From: Acidimicrobiales bacterium
GTDB taxonomy: Bacteria > Actinomycetota > Acidimicrobiia > Acidimicrobiales > JAUJNH01
NCBI GenBank assembly: GCA_030448245.1
Contig: JAUJNH010000004.1
Coordinates: forward strand, 1 to 64,000
Reading direction: 5' to 3'
DNA length: 64,000 nt
The position numbers were made by a program, and so were the translations under genes. Positions 16,789-24,746 of the stretch are shown in pieces (position 1 is the first letter of the stretch; the number at the start of each line of letters is the position of its first letter). The notes under the pieces are model-generated. The model searched no databases. It was given only the letters and a program-made list of their open reading frames with translations, and had not been told where the DNA came from.

Positions 16789-18134
16789 CGGGACGGCCCG
16801 ACGACCTGGTCGCCCTCGCCGTCCAGGTGGCCGACCGGGGCGAGCCGGGCGAGCAGGTCGAGGCCTACGTCCTGCGGGGCACCGAGCTGACCGCCCGGGT
16901 CAGCGCCGGCGAGGTCGAGCAGCTGTCGTCGGCCACCTCCGAGGGGGTGGGCCTGCGGGTCGTGCGGGACCGGCGGATCGGCTTCGCCTGGGCCGGCTCG
17001 CTGGACCCGGCCATCGTGGCCGAGACGCTGGCCGACGCCCGTGACAACGCCTCGTTCGCCACCCCCGACGAGCACGCGGGCCTGGCCCAGCCCGACGGGG
17101 TCGAGGCCGTCGAGCTCGACCTGTGGCGCGACGACGTGGCGGCCACGGCGACCGCTGACAAGGTGGCCCTGGCCGCCGAGGTCGAGCGCCGGGTGCTGGC
17201 CGATCCAGGCATCCGCGGCCTGCGCTTCGCCGAGTACCAGGACGGGCGCACCGAGGTGGCGGTGGCCACCTCGACCGGCCTGGTGACCAGCCGCCGCAGC
17301 ACCACGGCCTACCTGTCGTGCCTGGCCATGGCCGGCGAGGGCGACGGCACGACCACCGGCAGCGGGCTCTCGTTCGGCCGGGCCGTGGCCGACCTCGACG
17401 CCGACCGGGTGGTGGGCGACGCCGTCACCCACGCGACGCGGATGCAAGGGGCGGCCAAGCCCGCCTCGGCCACCGTCACGGTCGTGCTCGACCCGTGGGT
17501 CACGGCGTCGGTGCTGGCCGTGGTGGCGTCGCTGTGCAACGGCGAGGCCGTGCTGAAGGGGCGGTCCCTCTTCGGCAGCCGCCTGGGCGAGGAGGTGGCC
17601 AGCCCTCTGCTCACGCTGGTCGACGACCCGACGAACCCCTCGGCGTCGGGCGCCTCGGCCTACGACGCCGAGGGCCTGGCCACCCGGCCCACGCCCCTCA
17701 TCGAGGGCGGAGTCCTGCGGTCGTTCCTCTACGACACCCGCTGGGGCCGGGCCGCCGGCCGGCCGTCGACGGCCTCGGCCACCCGCTCGTTCAAGGGCAC
17801 GCCCGGCATCTCCGCCCGGGCCGTGGCCCCGTCGCCGGGCACGCTGTCCCACGAGGAGGTCCTGGCCGCGGTCGGCGAGGGTCTCTACGTGCAGTCGGTG
17901 GCGGGGCTCCACTCCGGCGTCGACCGCATCAGCGGCGACTTCTCGGTCGGGTGCGAGGGCCTGATGATCCGCGGCGGCACCCTGGCCGAGCCCGTCAAGG
18001 AGTGCACGATCGCGTCGACCCTCCTCCGGATGCTGCAAGGGGTGGTCCACGTCGGCGCCGACCTCGAGTGGGCGACCGGCAGCTGCGCCCGCGTCACCCT
18101 GGCCATCGACGGCCTCAGCCTGGGCGGGACGTAG
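16785..18134 (+). CDS. tldE: TldE/PmbA family protease subunit
   Basis: A 449-residue partner of TldD with the same fold but no HExxxH motif, as usual for TldE/PmbA. Conserved segments include SEGVGLRVV near the N terminus, SRLGEEVASPLLTLVDDP in the middle and the C-terminal ISGDFSVGCEGLMIRGG. The ATG overlaps the tldD stop. The heterodimer encloses the active site in a central cavity. Hairpin-rich repeat DNA begins two bases after the stop. Confidence 0.9.
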   Translation: MTGRPDDLVALAVQVADRGEPGEQVEAYVLRGTELTARVSAGEVEQLSSATSEGVGLRVVRDRRIGFAWAGSLDPAIVAETLADARDNASFATPDEHAGLAQPDGVEAVELDLWRDDVAATATADKVALAAEVERRVLADPGIRGLRFAEYQDGRTEVAVATSTGLVTSRRSTTAYLSCLAMAGEGDGTTTGSGLSFGRAVADLDADRVVGDAVTHATRMQGAAKPASATVTVVLDPWVTASVLAVVASLCNGEAVLKGRSLFGSRLGEEVASPLLTLVDDPTNPSASGASAYDAEGLATRPTPLIEGGVLRSFLYDTRWGRAAGRPSTASATRSFKGTPGISARAVAPSPGTLSHEEVLAAVGEGLYVQSVAGLHSGVDRISGDFSVGCEGLMIRGGTLAEPVKECTIASTLLRMLQGVVHVGADLEWATGSCARVTLAIDGLSLGGT

Positions 18135-18135
18135 T

Positions 18136-18237
18136 CCCCCGGGGGAGGGGCCGAAGCCCCCTCCCCCGGACCCCCTCCCGGGCGCGGCTCCTCTTGCGCT
18201 CCGGTTGTCGGCCGGGCGGAGCCCGGCCTCGGGCGGC
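18136..18237 (-). repeat. Hairpin repeat unit, copy 1 (inverted)
   Basis: About 100 bp that match, in reverse complement, two later units at 18840-18935 and 18947-19041. Each unit holds two strong GC hairpins: GGCCGGGCTCCGCCCGGCC and a GGGGG(A)GGGGGC stem closed by a TTCG loop. This copy directly follows the tldE stop and could terminate transcription. The spacer between the hairpins varies among copies. Confidence 0.7.
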
Positions 18238-18260
18238 CGATCCGCCTCCCGGCCTGCGGC

Positions 18261-18824
18261 TCAGCGCCAGATGTGGGCGCGGCGGGCGCCCCATCCGGGC
18301 GTGCGCTTGGTCACGGTGGTTCGCAGCTCGGCCTCCCTGGACCCCTCCCGGGCGCTCACCACGCGCGTGCTGTTCGTACCCCTCGAACATGCGGGCCGGA
18401 TGGCCAGGTGCCCGGGGGTGAAGGTCAGGTAGGCCCGCAGCCCAGCGTCCAAGTCCTCGACCGACAGGTGCCCCAGCAAGTCCTCGACCTGCAGCGGCTC
18501 CACCATCCGCCACTCCACCCCGCCCAGCCGCATCCTGTCCCAGTTCGTGGTCGGCGGCCCGAGCTCCTCGCCGTCGTGGCGGGCCCGCACCCCCCGACGG
18601 CCACCGTGAGGCGCACCCGCCGAGCCGCAGGCGTGACCACCAGGCTGAACCCCAGCACCAGCCCGCCGACCAGTGGTGCAAGGGCGGTGCCGCCAGCCGC
18701 GGCGCCAAGAGCCCGGTCGGGCTCGCCAACCTCGAGCACGACCTCGTCATGGCGCGTCGGGCCGCAGCCACTCGTCCTGGTCGGTGACGCTCAGGGTCGT
18801 TCCCCTCGACACGGACTCGCCCAC
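18261..18824 (-). pseudogene. Frameshifted membrane protein gene
   Basis: One protein of about 187 residues can be pieced together from three minus-strand frames: a start at GTG 18824 (MGESVSRGTTLSVTD), a middle part with a hydrophobic segment (GTALAPLVGGLVLGFSLVV), and a C-terminal part (GVEWRMVEPLQVEDLLGHL) ending at 18261. Frame changes fall near 18755 and at a run of six C bases at 18590-18595. The frames join smoothly in codon use and composition. I do not recognise the family. It is bounded by repeat copies on both sides. Either a decayed gene or two sequence errors. Confidence 0.5.
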
Positions 18825-18839
18825 CTCGCGCAGGCTAGG

Positions 18840-18935
18840 CCGCCCGAGGCCGGGCTCCGCCCGGCCGACAACCTGCGAAGCACAGGAGCCGCGTCCGGGA
18901 GGGAGGTCTGGGGGAGGGGGCTTCGGCCGCTCCCG
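18840..18935 (+). repeat. Hairpin repeat unit, copy 2
   Basis: Direct-orientation copy of the unit described for 18136-18237. It starts with the GAGGCCGGGCTCCGCC hairpin, continues through CGACAACC, and ends with the GGGGGAGGGGGCTTCGG hairpin. It is followed within about a dozen bases by copy 3 in the same orientation. Confidence 0.7.
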
Positions 18936-18946
18936 CGTGACGCGCT

Positions 18947-19041
18947 TGAGGCCGGGGCTCCGCCCGGCCGACAACCTGGAGGCAGAACGGGTTGCGTCCG
19001 GAGGGGGTCCGGGGAGGGGGCTTCGCCCCTCCCCCGGGGTC
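18947..19041 (+). repeat. Hairpin repeat unit, copy 3
   Basis: Third copy, tandem with copy 2. Its second hairpin, GGGGAGGGGGC-TTCG-CCCCTCCCCC, is the longest of the three and abuts the stop codon of the SAF-domain gene at 19041. Together copies 1-3 flank the frameshifted gene at 18261-18824 as inverted and direct repeats. Confidence 0.7.
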
Positions 19042-19585
19042 TATCCCGCGAGGGAGAGCGTCACCGCGCCGGCCGCGATGGCCTCGGCCACGGAAGGGGC
19101 GGCTGGCTCGGGGACGGCGACGGTGGTGCCGCTGTCGTCGACGGCCAGCACCGAGGCGCCGGGGACGACCACCCGGCCGCCGGCCAGCACGTCGGCCCGG
19201 TGGCCGGGCTCGAGCGGCGGGGCCGGCGGCGCGCGGGGACCGCCAGCGCTCGGGACCCGGCGGGCAGCAGGGCGGCCAGCCCCCGGGGCCCCAGCCGGGC
19301 GGCGAGCACGACCTCACCGGGGATCAGGTCGACCCGGGCGGTGTGGCCGACGGGCGCGGCCGCCGGCTCGGCGTCGGGCAGCACCCCGGCGGGCAGGCGG
19401 GCGGCCTGGACGTCGGCCGCCACCAGCGTGGCCCCGCCCGAGACGGGCCGGGCCACCACGACGACCTCGACCAGCTCGCCGCTCCCGGCCGGTGGGGCCA
19501 GGGCGGGACGGACGACCAGGAACGTGGCCAACCCCAGCCCCAGGGCGACCAGGAGGCGGGGCAGCGGGATGCGGGTGGGTGACAT
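19041..19585 (-). pseudogene. SAF-domain (CpaB-like) protein gene, frameshifted
   Basis: The minus strand encodes an N-terminal membrane anchor (PRLLVALGLGLATFLVV) followed by a SAF/CpaB-type beta domain (VVVVARPVSGGATLVAADV). After residue about 118 the frame is lost; a continuous, sensible C terminus (HRADVLAGGRVVVPGASVLA to the TAG at 19041) resumes in another frame, so one base has been gained or lost near 19225-19240, in a GCGC/CCGCC stretch. SAF proteins of this kind lie next to fmdB-galU-moeA in many actinobacteria, as here, so the gene is probably real and the shift recent or artefactual. Confidence 0.65.
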
Positions 19586-19687
19586 GGATACCCCCGGGCG
19601 GGCGCGAGGCGTGGAGCGGAGCGAGGGGGAGGTGGGGAGCGAGGCCGGGCCGTGCCGGCGGCCGCCCGGCTGCGGTGAGGGTACGGC

Positions 19688-20020
19688 CTACGAGGCGGCT
19701 TTGGGGGCGTCGGCCTTGGGACCGTCGCTCTTGGCCGGGGTCGAGCTCTCCGAGCCGCCCGAGGAGGCCCCGTCACCGGACGAGGTCGACGAACCGGTGG
19801 TGGCCGCCGGCTCCTTCTCCGACTTCTTGGCCCCGTTGTCCGAGCTGCGGCTGTCGTTCTTGTAGAAGCCGCTGCCCTTGAACGAGATGCCGATGTTGCC
19901 GAACACCTTGCGGAGCGAGCCGGAGCAGCTGGGGCAGGTGGAGAGGGGGTCGTCGGTGAACTTCTGCACGATTTCGAGGTGGTTGCCGCACTGCCTGCAG
20001 GCGTACTCGTAGGTGGGCAC
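19688..20020 (-). CDS. FmdB family zinc-ribbon protein
   Basis: A 110-residue protein with the FmdB signature PTYEYACRQCGNHLE and a second pair TCPSC, forming a four-cysteine zinc ribbon in the first 40 residues. The rest is a low-complexity tail rich in Ser, Thr, Gly, Lys and Ala. The family name comes from formamidase regulation, but molecular function is unknown. GTG 20020 begins exactly at the family motif. It shares a 75-bp divergent intergenic region with galU that contains a perfect CIRCE operator. Confidence 0.87.
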   Translation of the reverse strand: MPTYEYACRQCGNHLEIVQKFTDDPLSTCPSCSGSLRKVFGNIGISFKGSGFYKNDSRSSDNGAKKSEKEPAATTGSSTSSGDGASSGGSESSTPAKSDGPKADAPKAAS

Positions 20021-20039
20021 CCTCAGCCATCCTCTCCGG

Positions 20040-20066
20040 TTAGCACTCGAACCGACCGAGTGCTAA
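20040..20066. promoter_or_regulatory. CIRCE element (HrcA operator)
   Basis: TTAGCACTC at 20040-20048, nine spacer bases, then GAGTGCTAA at 20058-20066: both 9-bp arms match the CIRCE consensus exactly. HrcA binds this operator to repress groE and dnaK operons in many bacteria. Here it lies between fmdB (start 20020) and galU (start 20096), 29 bases from the galU start, so it could control either or both. No chaperone gene is nearby. Confidence 0.9.
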
Positions 20067-20095
20067 CCCTACCTCGACCTGCTAGCACATCGGGC

Positions 20096-20962
20096 ATGGC
20101 CGCCATCCGCACCGCTGTCATCCCTGCAGCCGGTCTGGGGACCCGCTTCCTGCCGGCCTCCAAGGCGGTGCCGAAGGAGATGGTCACCCTGGTGGACCGG
20201 CCGGCCATCCAGTGGGTGGTCGAGGAGGCCGTGGCCGCTGGCTGCACGCGGGTCGTGATGGTGGTCGGCCGGGGCAAGGAGGCCATCGCCGACCACTTCG
20301 ACCGGGCGCCCGAGCTGGAGGCGTCGCTCACCGCCTCGGGGAAGCAGGGCCTGCTCGACGTGGTGCGGCGGCTGGCCGAGCTGGCCGAGGTGGTCCTGGT
20401 GCGCCAGGGCGAGCCCCGGGGCCTGGGCCACGCCGTCGGGGTCGCCCGGCCGGTGGTGGGCGACGAGCCGTTCGCCGTGCTGCTCCCCGACGACGTCTTC
20501 CACCCCAGCACCCTGCTCACCGAGATGGTGGCCAGCACCGAGGCCAGCGGCCGGTCGACGGTGGCGGTGATGCGGATCGCGGGGCCCGAGATCTCGACCA
20601 AGGGGGTGGCGGCGGTCGACGGCCGACGGGTCCTCGACGTCGTCGAGAAGCCGGCCTTCGAAGACGCCCCCTCGGACCTGGCGCTCCTGGGCCGCTACGT
20701 GTTCACCCCGGCCATCTTCGACGCCCTCGACCGCATCGGTCACGGGGCCCTCGGCGAGCTGCAGCTGACCGATGCCATCCGCCTGGTGGCCCAGGAGGAG
20801 GGGGTCGACGCCCAGGCGTTCGAGGGCGGCTACTTCGACACGGGCAACCACCTCGACTGGCTGTGCTCGAACGTCGAGCTGGCCCTCGGCCACCCCACGA
20901 TCGGTGGCCCGCTGGCCGTGCGGCTGGCCGACCTGGTGCGCCGCCTGGGGCTCGCTCGGTGA
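20096..20962 (+). CDS. galU: UTP-glucose-1-phosphate uridylyltransferase
   Basis: A 288-residue nucleotidyltransferase making UDP-glucose. The N-terminal motif AVIPAAGLGTRFLPASK and the following VPKEM contain the nucleotide- and metal-binding residues. PAIQWVVEEAVAAG, the LPDD motif and VVEKP are all conserved. Length is normal for GalU. The gene follows the CIRCE element and overlaps moeA by four bases (GTGA), so it is the first gene of a galU-moeA-moaA operon. UDP-glucose feeds glycolipids, polysaccharides and trehalose. Confidence 0.95.
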   Translation: MAAIRTAVIPAAGLGTRFLPASKAVPKEMVTLVDRPAIQWVVEEAVAAGCTRVVMVVGRGKEAIADHFDRAPELEASLTASGKQGLLDVVRRLAELAEVVLVRQGEPRGLGHAVGVARPVVGDEPFAVLLPDDVFHPSTLLTEMVASTEASGRSTVAVMRIAGPEISTKGVAAVDGRRVLDVVEKPAFEDAPSDLALLGRYVFTPAIFDALDRIGHGALGELQLTDAIRLVAQEEGVDAQAFEGGYFDTGNHLDWLCSNVELALGHPTIGGPLAVRLADLVRRLGLAR

Positions 20963-22188
20963 CACCGCTCGAGGACGTGCAGCGCCTGGTGCTCGAGGCC
21001 TGTACGCCCCTCGGCCCGGCCGAGGTGGCGGCGGCCGACGCCGTGGGCTGCACCCTGGCCGCCGATGTCGTGGCCGGCGAGGACGTGCCGCCGTGGCCCA
21101 ACTCGGGGATGGACGGGATCGCCGTGCGGGCGGCCGACACGCCCGGTCGCCTCCGGGTGGTGGGCTACCTGCCGGCGGGCGCCGACCCGGCCGGCCTGGC
21201 GGTGAGGGATGGCGAGGCCATCCGCATCATGACGGGCGCCCCGATGCCCGAGGGGGCCGACGCCGTGGTGCCGGTCGAGGAGGTCCGGCCGGGGGATCCG
21301 CGAGGCGACGAGGTCGAGGCGCTGGTCGGCGTCGACCCGGGCCGCCACGTGCGGTCGGCCGGCGGCGACGCTTCGTTCGGCGACGTGGTGCTGCCGGCCG
21401 GCGCCGAGGTGACGCCGGGGGCGGTGGGCGTGCTGGCTTCACTGGGGCTGGCCACCTGCACGGTGGTGCGGCGGGCCCGGGTGGGGGTGCTGTCCACCGG
21501 TGACGAGCTGGTCGAGGGGCCAGGCCCGCTGCGGCCCGGCCAGATCCGCGAGTCGAACCGGCCGGCGCTGCTGGCCACCGTCCGGGCCCAGGGCTTCCAG
21601 GCCGTGGATTTGGGCATCGTGGCCGACGACCGCCACGCGATCCGTGCCGCAGTCGAGACGGCCGCTTCCACCTGCGACGCCGTCCTCACCACCGGCGGGG
21701 TGTCGATGGGCGAGGCCGACCACGTGAAGGGGGTGCTGGACGAGCTCTCGGGTGGGACCTTCCGGTGGTTCCAGGTCGCCATCCGACCGGCCAAGCCCTT
21801 CGCCTTTGGCACCGTCGCCGGCACGCCGGTGTTCGGGCTGCCGGGCAACCCGGTCTCGTGCCTGGTGTCGTTCGAGCTGTTCGGGCGGCCGGGCATCCGG
21901 CGGCGGATGGGCTTCACCGGCGACCGGCTGTGGCGCCCGGTCGTGGCCGCCGAGGCCCCTGCCGGGCTTCCCCGCCGCCCCGACGGCAAGCTCCACCTCG
22001 TCCGGGTGGCCACCGAGCGGGCGGCCCCACCGGCCGGGGGGCAGCCGGCCCGCTGGCTGGTGCGCGAGCAGGGCAGCCAGGCCTCGAACGCCCTGACGGC
22101 CATGGCGGTGGCCGACGGCCTGGCGCTGGTGCCCGACGGCGACGGCATCCCGCCGGGGGGTGCTGTGAACTGCTGGTTGCTTTCCTGA
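20959..22188 (+). CDS. moeA: Molybdopterin molybdotransferase MoeA / gephyrin-like Glp
   Basis: A 409-residue MoeA/gephyrin protein with the full domain set: the N-terminal PWPNSGMDGIAV segment, the MTGAPMPEGADAVV segment, the MogA-like core with STGDELVEG and TTGGVSMGEADH, and the C-terminal GLPGNPVS. MoeA inserts molybdate into molybdopterin. In corynebacteria a paralogue at this locus next to galU, Glp, instead binds FtsZ and a membrane receptor. Here moaA and moaC follow, supporting a cofactor role, but a GlpR-like membrane gene is also downstream, so both roles are possible. GTG 20959 overlaps the galU stop. Confidence 0.9.
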   Translation: MTPLEDVQRLVLEACTPLGPAEVAAADAVGCTLAADVVAGEDVPPWPNSGMDGIAVRAADTPGRLRVVGYLPAGADPAGLAVRDGEAIRIMTGAPMPEGADAVVPVEEVRPGDPRGDEVEALVGVDPGRHVRSAGGDASFGDVVLPAGAEVTPGAVGVLASLGLATCTVVRRARVGVLSTGDELVEGPGPLRPGQIRESNRPALLATVRAQGFQAVDLGIVADDRHAIRAAVETAASTCDAVLTTGGVSMGEADHVKGVLDELSGGTFRWFQVAIRPAKPFAFGTVAGTPVFGLPGNPVSCLVSFELFGRPGIRRRMGFTGDRLWRPVVAAEAPAGLPRRPDGKLHLVRVATERAAPPAGGQPARWLVREQGSQASNALTAMAVADGLALVPDGDGIPPGGAVNCWLLS

Positions 22189-22231
22189 TCCAGGCCGCTC
22201 GTTGGCCGTGGCCGGCCCTAGCCTGGGCCGG

Positions 22232-23224
22232 GTGGACGAGCCTCTGGTCGACCCCCACGGGCGCACCGTCCGCGACCTGCGCATCTCGGTGACCGACCGG
22301 TGCAACCTCCGCTGCTCCTACTGCATGCCCGAGGAGGGGATGCGGTGGCTGCCCCGGGAGGACCTGCTCAGCTTCGAGGAGCTGGAGCGGGTGGCCCGGG
22401 TGTGCATCGAGCGCTTCGGGTTCACCGGCCTGCGGCTCACCGGCGGCGAGCCAACCCTGCGGGCCCACCTGCCGGTGCTGGTCGACCGGCTCGCCCGCCT
22501 CGGCGACGGGTCGCACGACCTGGCCCTCACCACCAACGGCACCACGCTCGGCCTCCTGGTGGACGACCTGGCCGCCGCCGGCCTGCGGCGGGTCACGATC
22601 AGCCTCGACACGCTGCGCCCCGACCGCTTCGTCGCCCTGGCCCGGCGCGACCGGCTGGACCAGGTGCTCGAGGGCGTCGACGCCGCCCTGGCCGCCGGCC
22701 TCCGGCCGGTGAAGCTGAACGTCGTGGTGGTGCGGGGCGTGAACGACGACGAGATCATCGACCTGGCCCGCTTCGGCCGCGAGCGGGGGGCGACGGTCCG
22801 CTTCATCGAGTGGATGCCGCTGGACGGCGGCCACACCTGGGGCGCCGACCGGGTGGTCCCGTCGGCCGAGGTCCTGGCCGCCATCGGGGCCGTCTGGCCC
22901 CTCGAGGCGCTGCCCCGTGGAAGCGCCCCGGCGGCCCGCTGGCGCTACGCCGACGGGGCGGGCGAGGTGGGCGTCGTGGGCAGCGTCACCGAGCCCTTCT
23001 GCTCGAGCTGCGACCGCATCCGCCTCAGCGCCGAGGGGATGCTCCGGGCCTGCCTGTTCGCCCACCGGGAGGCCGACCTGCGGGCGGTCCTGCGGGCCGG
23101 GGGCGGCGACGACGCGGTCGCCGACGCGCTACGTGCGGAGGTCGGGACGAAGTGGGCCGGCCACGCCATCGGGAACGTCTCCTTCCTCCAGCCCGACCGG
23201 GCCATGAGCCAGATCGGCGGCTAG
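22232..23224 (+). CDS. moaA: GTP 3',8-cyclase MoaA (radical SAM)
   Basis: A 330-residue radical-SAM enzyme catalysing the first step of molybdenum cofactor synthesis together with MoaC. The N-terminal cluster motif is CNLRCSYC, the second [4Fe-4S] site is CSSCDRIRLSAEG with a later cysteine in RACLF, and the protein ends in Gly-Gly as active MoaA proteins do. GTG 22232 gives the standard N terminus (DPHGRTVRDLRISVTDRC) and has TAGCCT seven bases upstream. A TTG at 22202 is possible but less likely. Confidence 0.95.
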   Translation: MDEPLVDPHGRTVRDLRISVTDRCNLRCSYCMPEEGMRWLPREDLLSFEELERVARVCIERFGFTGLRLTGGEPTLRAHLPVLVDRLARLGDGSHDLALTTNGTTLGLLVDDLAAAGLRRVTISLDTLRPDRFVALARRDRLDQVLEGVDAALAAGLRPVKLNVVVVRGVNDDEIIDLARFGRERGATVRFIEWMPLDGGHTWGADRVVPSAEVLAAIGAVWPLEALPRGSAPAARWRYADGAGEVGVVGSVTEPFCSSCDRIRLSAEGMLRACLFAHREADLRAVLRAGGGDDAVADALRAEVGTKWAGHAIGNVSFLQPDRAMSQIGG

Positions 23225-23249
23225 CCCCCGGGCCATAGACTGCGCCTCC

Positions 23250-23822
23250 ATGTCGGACCACGGCCTCACGCACCTCGACCCCCTCGGCCGTGCCCGGATG
23301 GTCGACGTCACGCCGAAGGAGCCGACCCATCGGCGGGCCATCGCCCGGTGCCGGGTCTACATGCAGCCCGAGACCACGAACAAGATCGCCAGCAACGCCG
23401 TGCTGAAGGGCGACGTCCTGGCCGTGGCACGGGTGGCCGGCATCCAGGCGGCCAAGCGGACCCCCGACCTGATCCCGCTGTGCCACCAGCTGACCATCGG
23501 GTCGGTCTACGTGAACTTCGTCATCGGCGACGCCGACGTCGAGGTCGAGGCCACCGTCGAGACCCTCGATCGCACCGGCGTCGAGATGGAGGCCATGACC
23601 GCCTGCGCGGTCGCTGCCCTCACGATCTACGACATGGTCAAGAGCACCGACCGCAGCGTGTTCGTCAGCGAGCTGGCGCTGTGGGAGAAGGCCGGCGGCA
23701 AGAGCGGCGGGTACCGCCGCAGCGACCCGCTCGAGCCCGCCGAGGCGCCGGCGGCACCCGTCGTGGGCATCGACGACACCGACGTCGACGGCCTCTGGGA
23801 CGACAGCGACCGGGCTGACTAG
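23250..23822 (+). CDS. moaC: Cyclic pyranopterin monophosphate synthase MoaC
   Basis: A 190-residue MoaC. It opens with THLDPLGRARMVDV and has the conserved KGDVLAVARVAGIQAAK, the active-site LIPLCHQL and MEAMTACAVAALTIYDM segments with catalytic lysine and histidine. About 30 acidic residues extend the C terminus beyond the usual end. TAGACT lies eight bases before the ATG. With MoaA it converts GTP to cyclic pyranopterin monophosphate. Confidence 0.95.
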   Translation: MSDHGLTHLDPLGRARMVDVTPKEPTHRRAIARCRVYMQPETTNKIASNAVLKGDVLAVARVAGIQAAKRTPDLIPLCHQLTIGSVYVNFVIGDADVEVEATVETLDRTGVEMEAMTACAVAALTIYDMVKSTDRSVFVSELALWEKAGGKSGGYRRSDPLEPAEAPAAPVVGIDDTDVDGLWDDSDRAD

Positions 23823-23934
23823 TTCGTCTTACCTAGTTGAGGGGCGCGAAAGGCTGGACTCGGACATGGCACCCCGCTAGGCTCCCGCTCCAACAAACGC
23901 GGGTCCCTCTTGAGCCGCCACCTGCTTCGGCCCC

Positions 23935-23950
23935 GTCACAGCGCTGTGAC
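23935..23950. promoter_or_regulatory. Perfect 16-bp palindrome
   Basis: GTCACAGCGCTGTGAC is a perfect inverted repeat, 57 bases upstream of the membrane protein at 24007. It lies in the 184-bp gap after moaC, where I see no other feature except a weaker inverted repeat around 23966-23985. The size and place suit an operator; the binding protein is unknown. It is not a CRP-type site, whose half-sites face the other way. Confidence 0.4.
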
Positions 23951-24006
23951 AGCGGGCTTCGGGTCGTGGCCAACATCTTGTTGCCAAACAGAAGGAACAC
24001 ACCGTT

Positions 24007-24594
24007 TTGTCGACTGTCCTCTTGCTCATCGTGCTTGCCGGCTGGATCGGCGTGGGCTTCTGGTGGTTCGTTACCCACCGTGGCGCTCCGTCAGACGCGA
24101 TCGGGAGCTTCGCGAGGCAGCTGGGCACGCTCGAGCGCCGCAACCCCGGTGCGGTCCCTGCGGCGAACCGGCTCGGCTCGGCTCGCAGCGCCAACGCCTT
24201 TGGGGCGCAGCGCGTGGGCTCCACGGCCATGCTTCGGGCGCACATGCAGAAGCGGCGGCGGGACATCTTCGTCAGCCTGGCCCTCCTGACGGGCAGCACC
24301 TTGGTGGTCGGCATCGTGCCCCCGCTTCGGCTGCTGTGGATCGTCAGCCTCGTCTCAGGGGCCATGCTGGCCGGCTACTGCTACCTGCTCGTGCAGCTGC
24401 GCACGCTGGCCGTCGAGCGCGACATGCAGGCCCGCTTCTCGGGCAACCACAACCTCGGTCCCCGCGCCCACCGGCCGGCGTACGCCCTGACGCCCGAGTC
24501 GCTCCCGGTGCCCCGCAAGCGCCGGGTCGAGGCCGAGGAGTTGGCCTACGCCTACGGCGGCGAGTCGCCCCTCCTCCACCGCAACGCCAGCTGA
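24007..24594 (+). CDS. Membrane protein, candidate GlpR/SepX divisome receptor
   Basis: A 195-residue protein with an N-terminal transmembrane segment (residues 3-22, LLLIVLAGWIGVGFWWFV), a basic cytoplasmic loop of about 55 residues, two further membrane segments (about 79-98 and 101-122) and a charged C-terminal tail. This layout and its place downstream of galU-moeA match GlpR/SepX, the membrane receptor of the gephyrin-like protein Glp in corynebacteria and a Streptomyces septation factor. Sequence identity cannot be measured here. The TTG at 24007 is the only start that includes the first membrane segment, with AAGGA about 11 bases upstream. Confidence 0.6.
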   Translation: MSTVLLLIVLAGWIGVGFWWFVTHRGAPSDAIGSFARQLGTLERRNPGAVPAANRLGSARSANAFGAQRVGSTAMLRAHMQKRRRDIFVSLALLTGSTLVVGIVPPLRLLWIVSLVSGAMLAGYCYLLVQLRTLAVERDMQARFSGNHNLGPRAHRPAYALTPESLPVPRKRRVEAEELAYAYGGESPLLHRNAS

Positions 24595-24655
24595 CCCCTC
24601 GGCCCAAACCCGGGCCGGGCAGGACCGGTGCCTTGGTACCCTGGCAGGCGCCCTC

Positions 24656-24728
24656 GGGGGTGTAGCTCAGTTGGTAGAGCGCGACAATCGCAATGTCGAG
24701 GTCCGGGGTTCGATTCCCCGCACCTCCA
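24656..24728 (+). tRNA. tRNA-Ala (anticodon CGC)
   Basis: A 73-nt cloverleaf: acceptor GGGGGTG pairs with CACCTCC and includes the G3-U70 wobble that marks tRNA-Ala. D stem is GCTC/GAGC, the anticodon stem CGACA/TGTCG encloses the loop ATCGCAA with anticodon CGC, and the T arm is CGGGG-TTCGATT-CCCCG. Discriminator base is A. CCA is not encoded. A terminator hairpin follows 18 bases later. Confidence 0.95.
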
Positions 24729-24746
24729 CCGAACAAGCCCAGCTGG

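Noticed and set aside
18835-19317. 160-codon minus frame over the repeats and SAF gene
   Set aside because: It crosses repeat DNA and is out of frame with the SAF-domain protein; Arg/Pro-rich composition only.
23935-23950. CRP/FNR binding site
   Set aside because: CRP sites read TGTGA-N6-TCACA; here the half-sites are in the opposite order (TCACA-GCGC-TGTGA).
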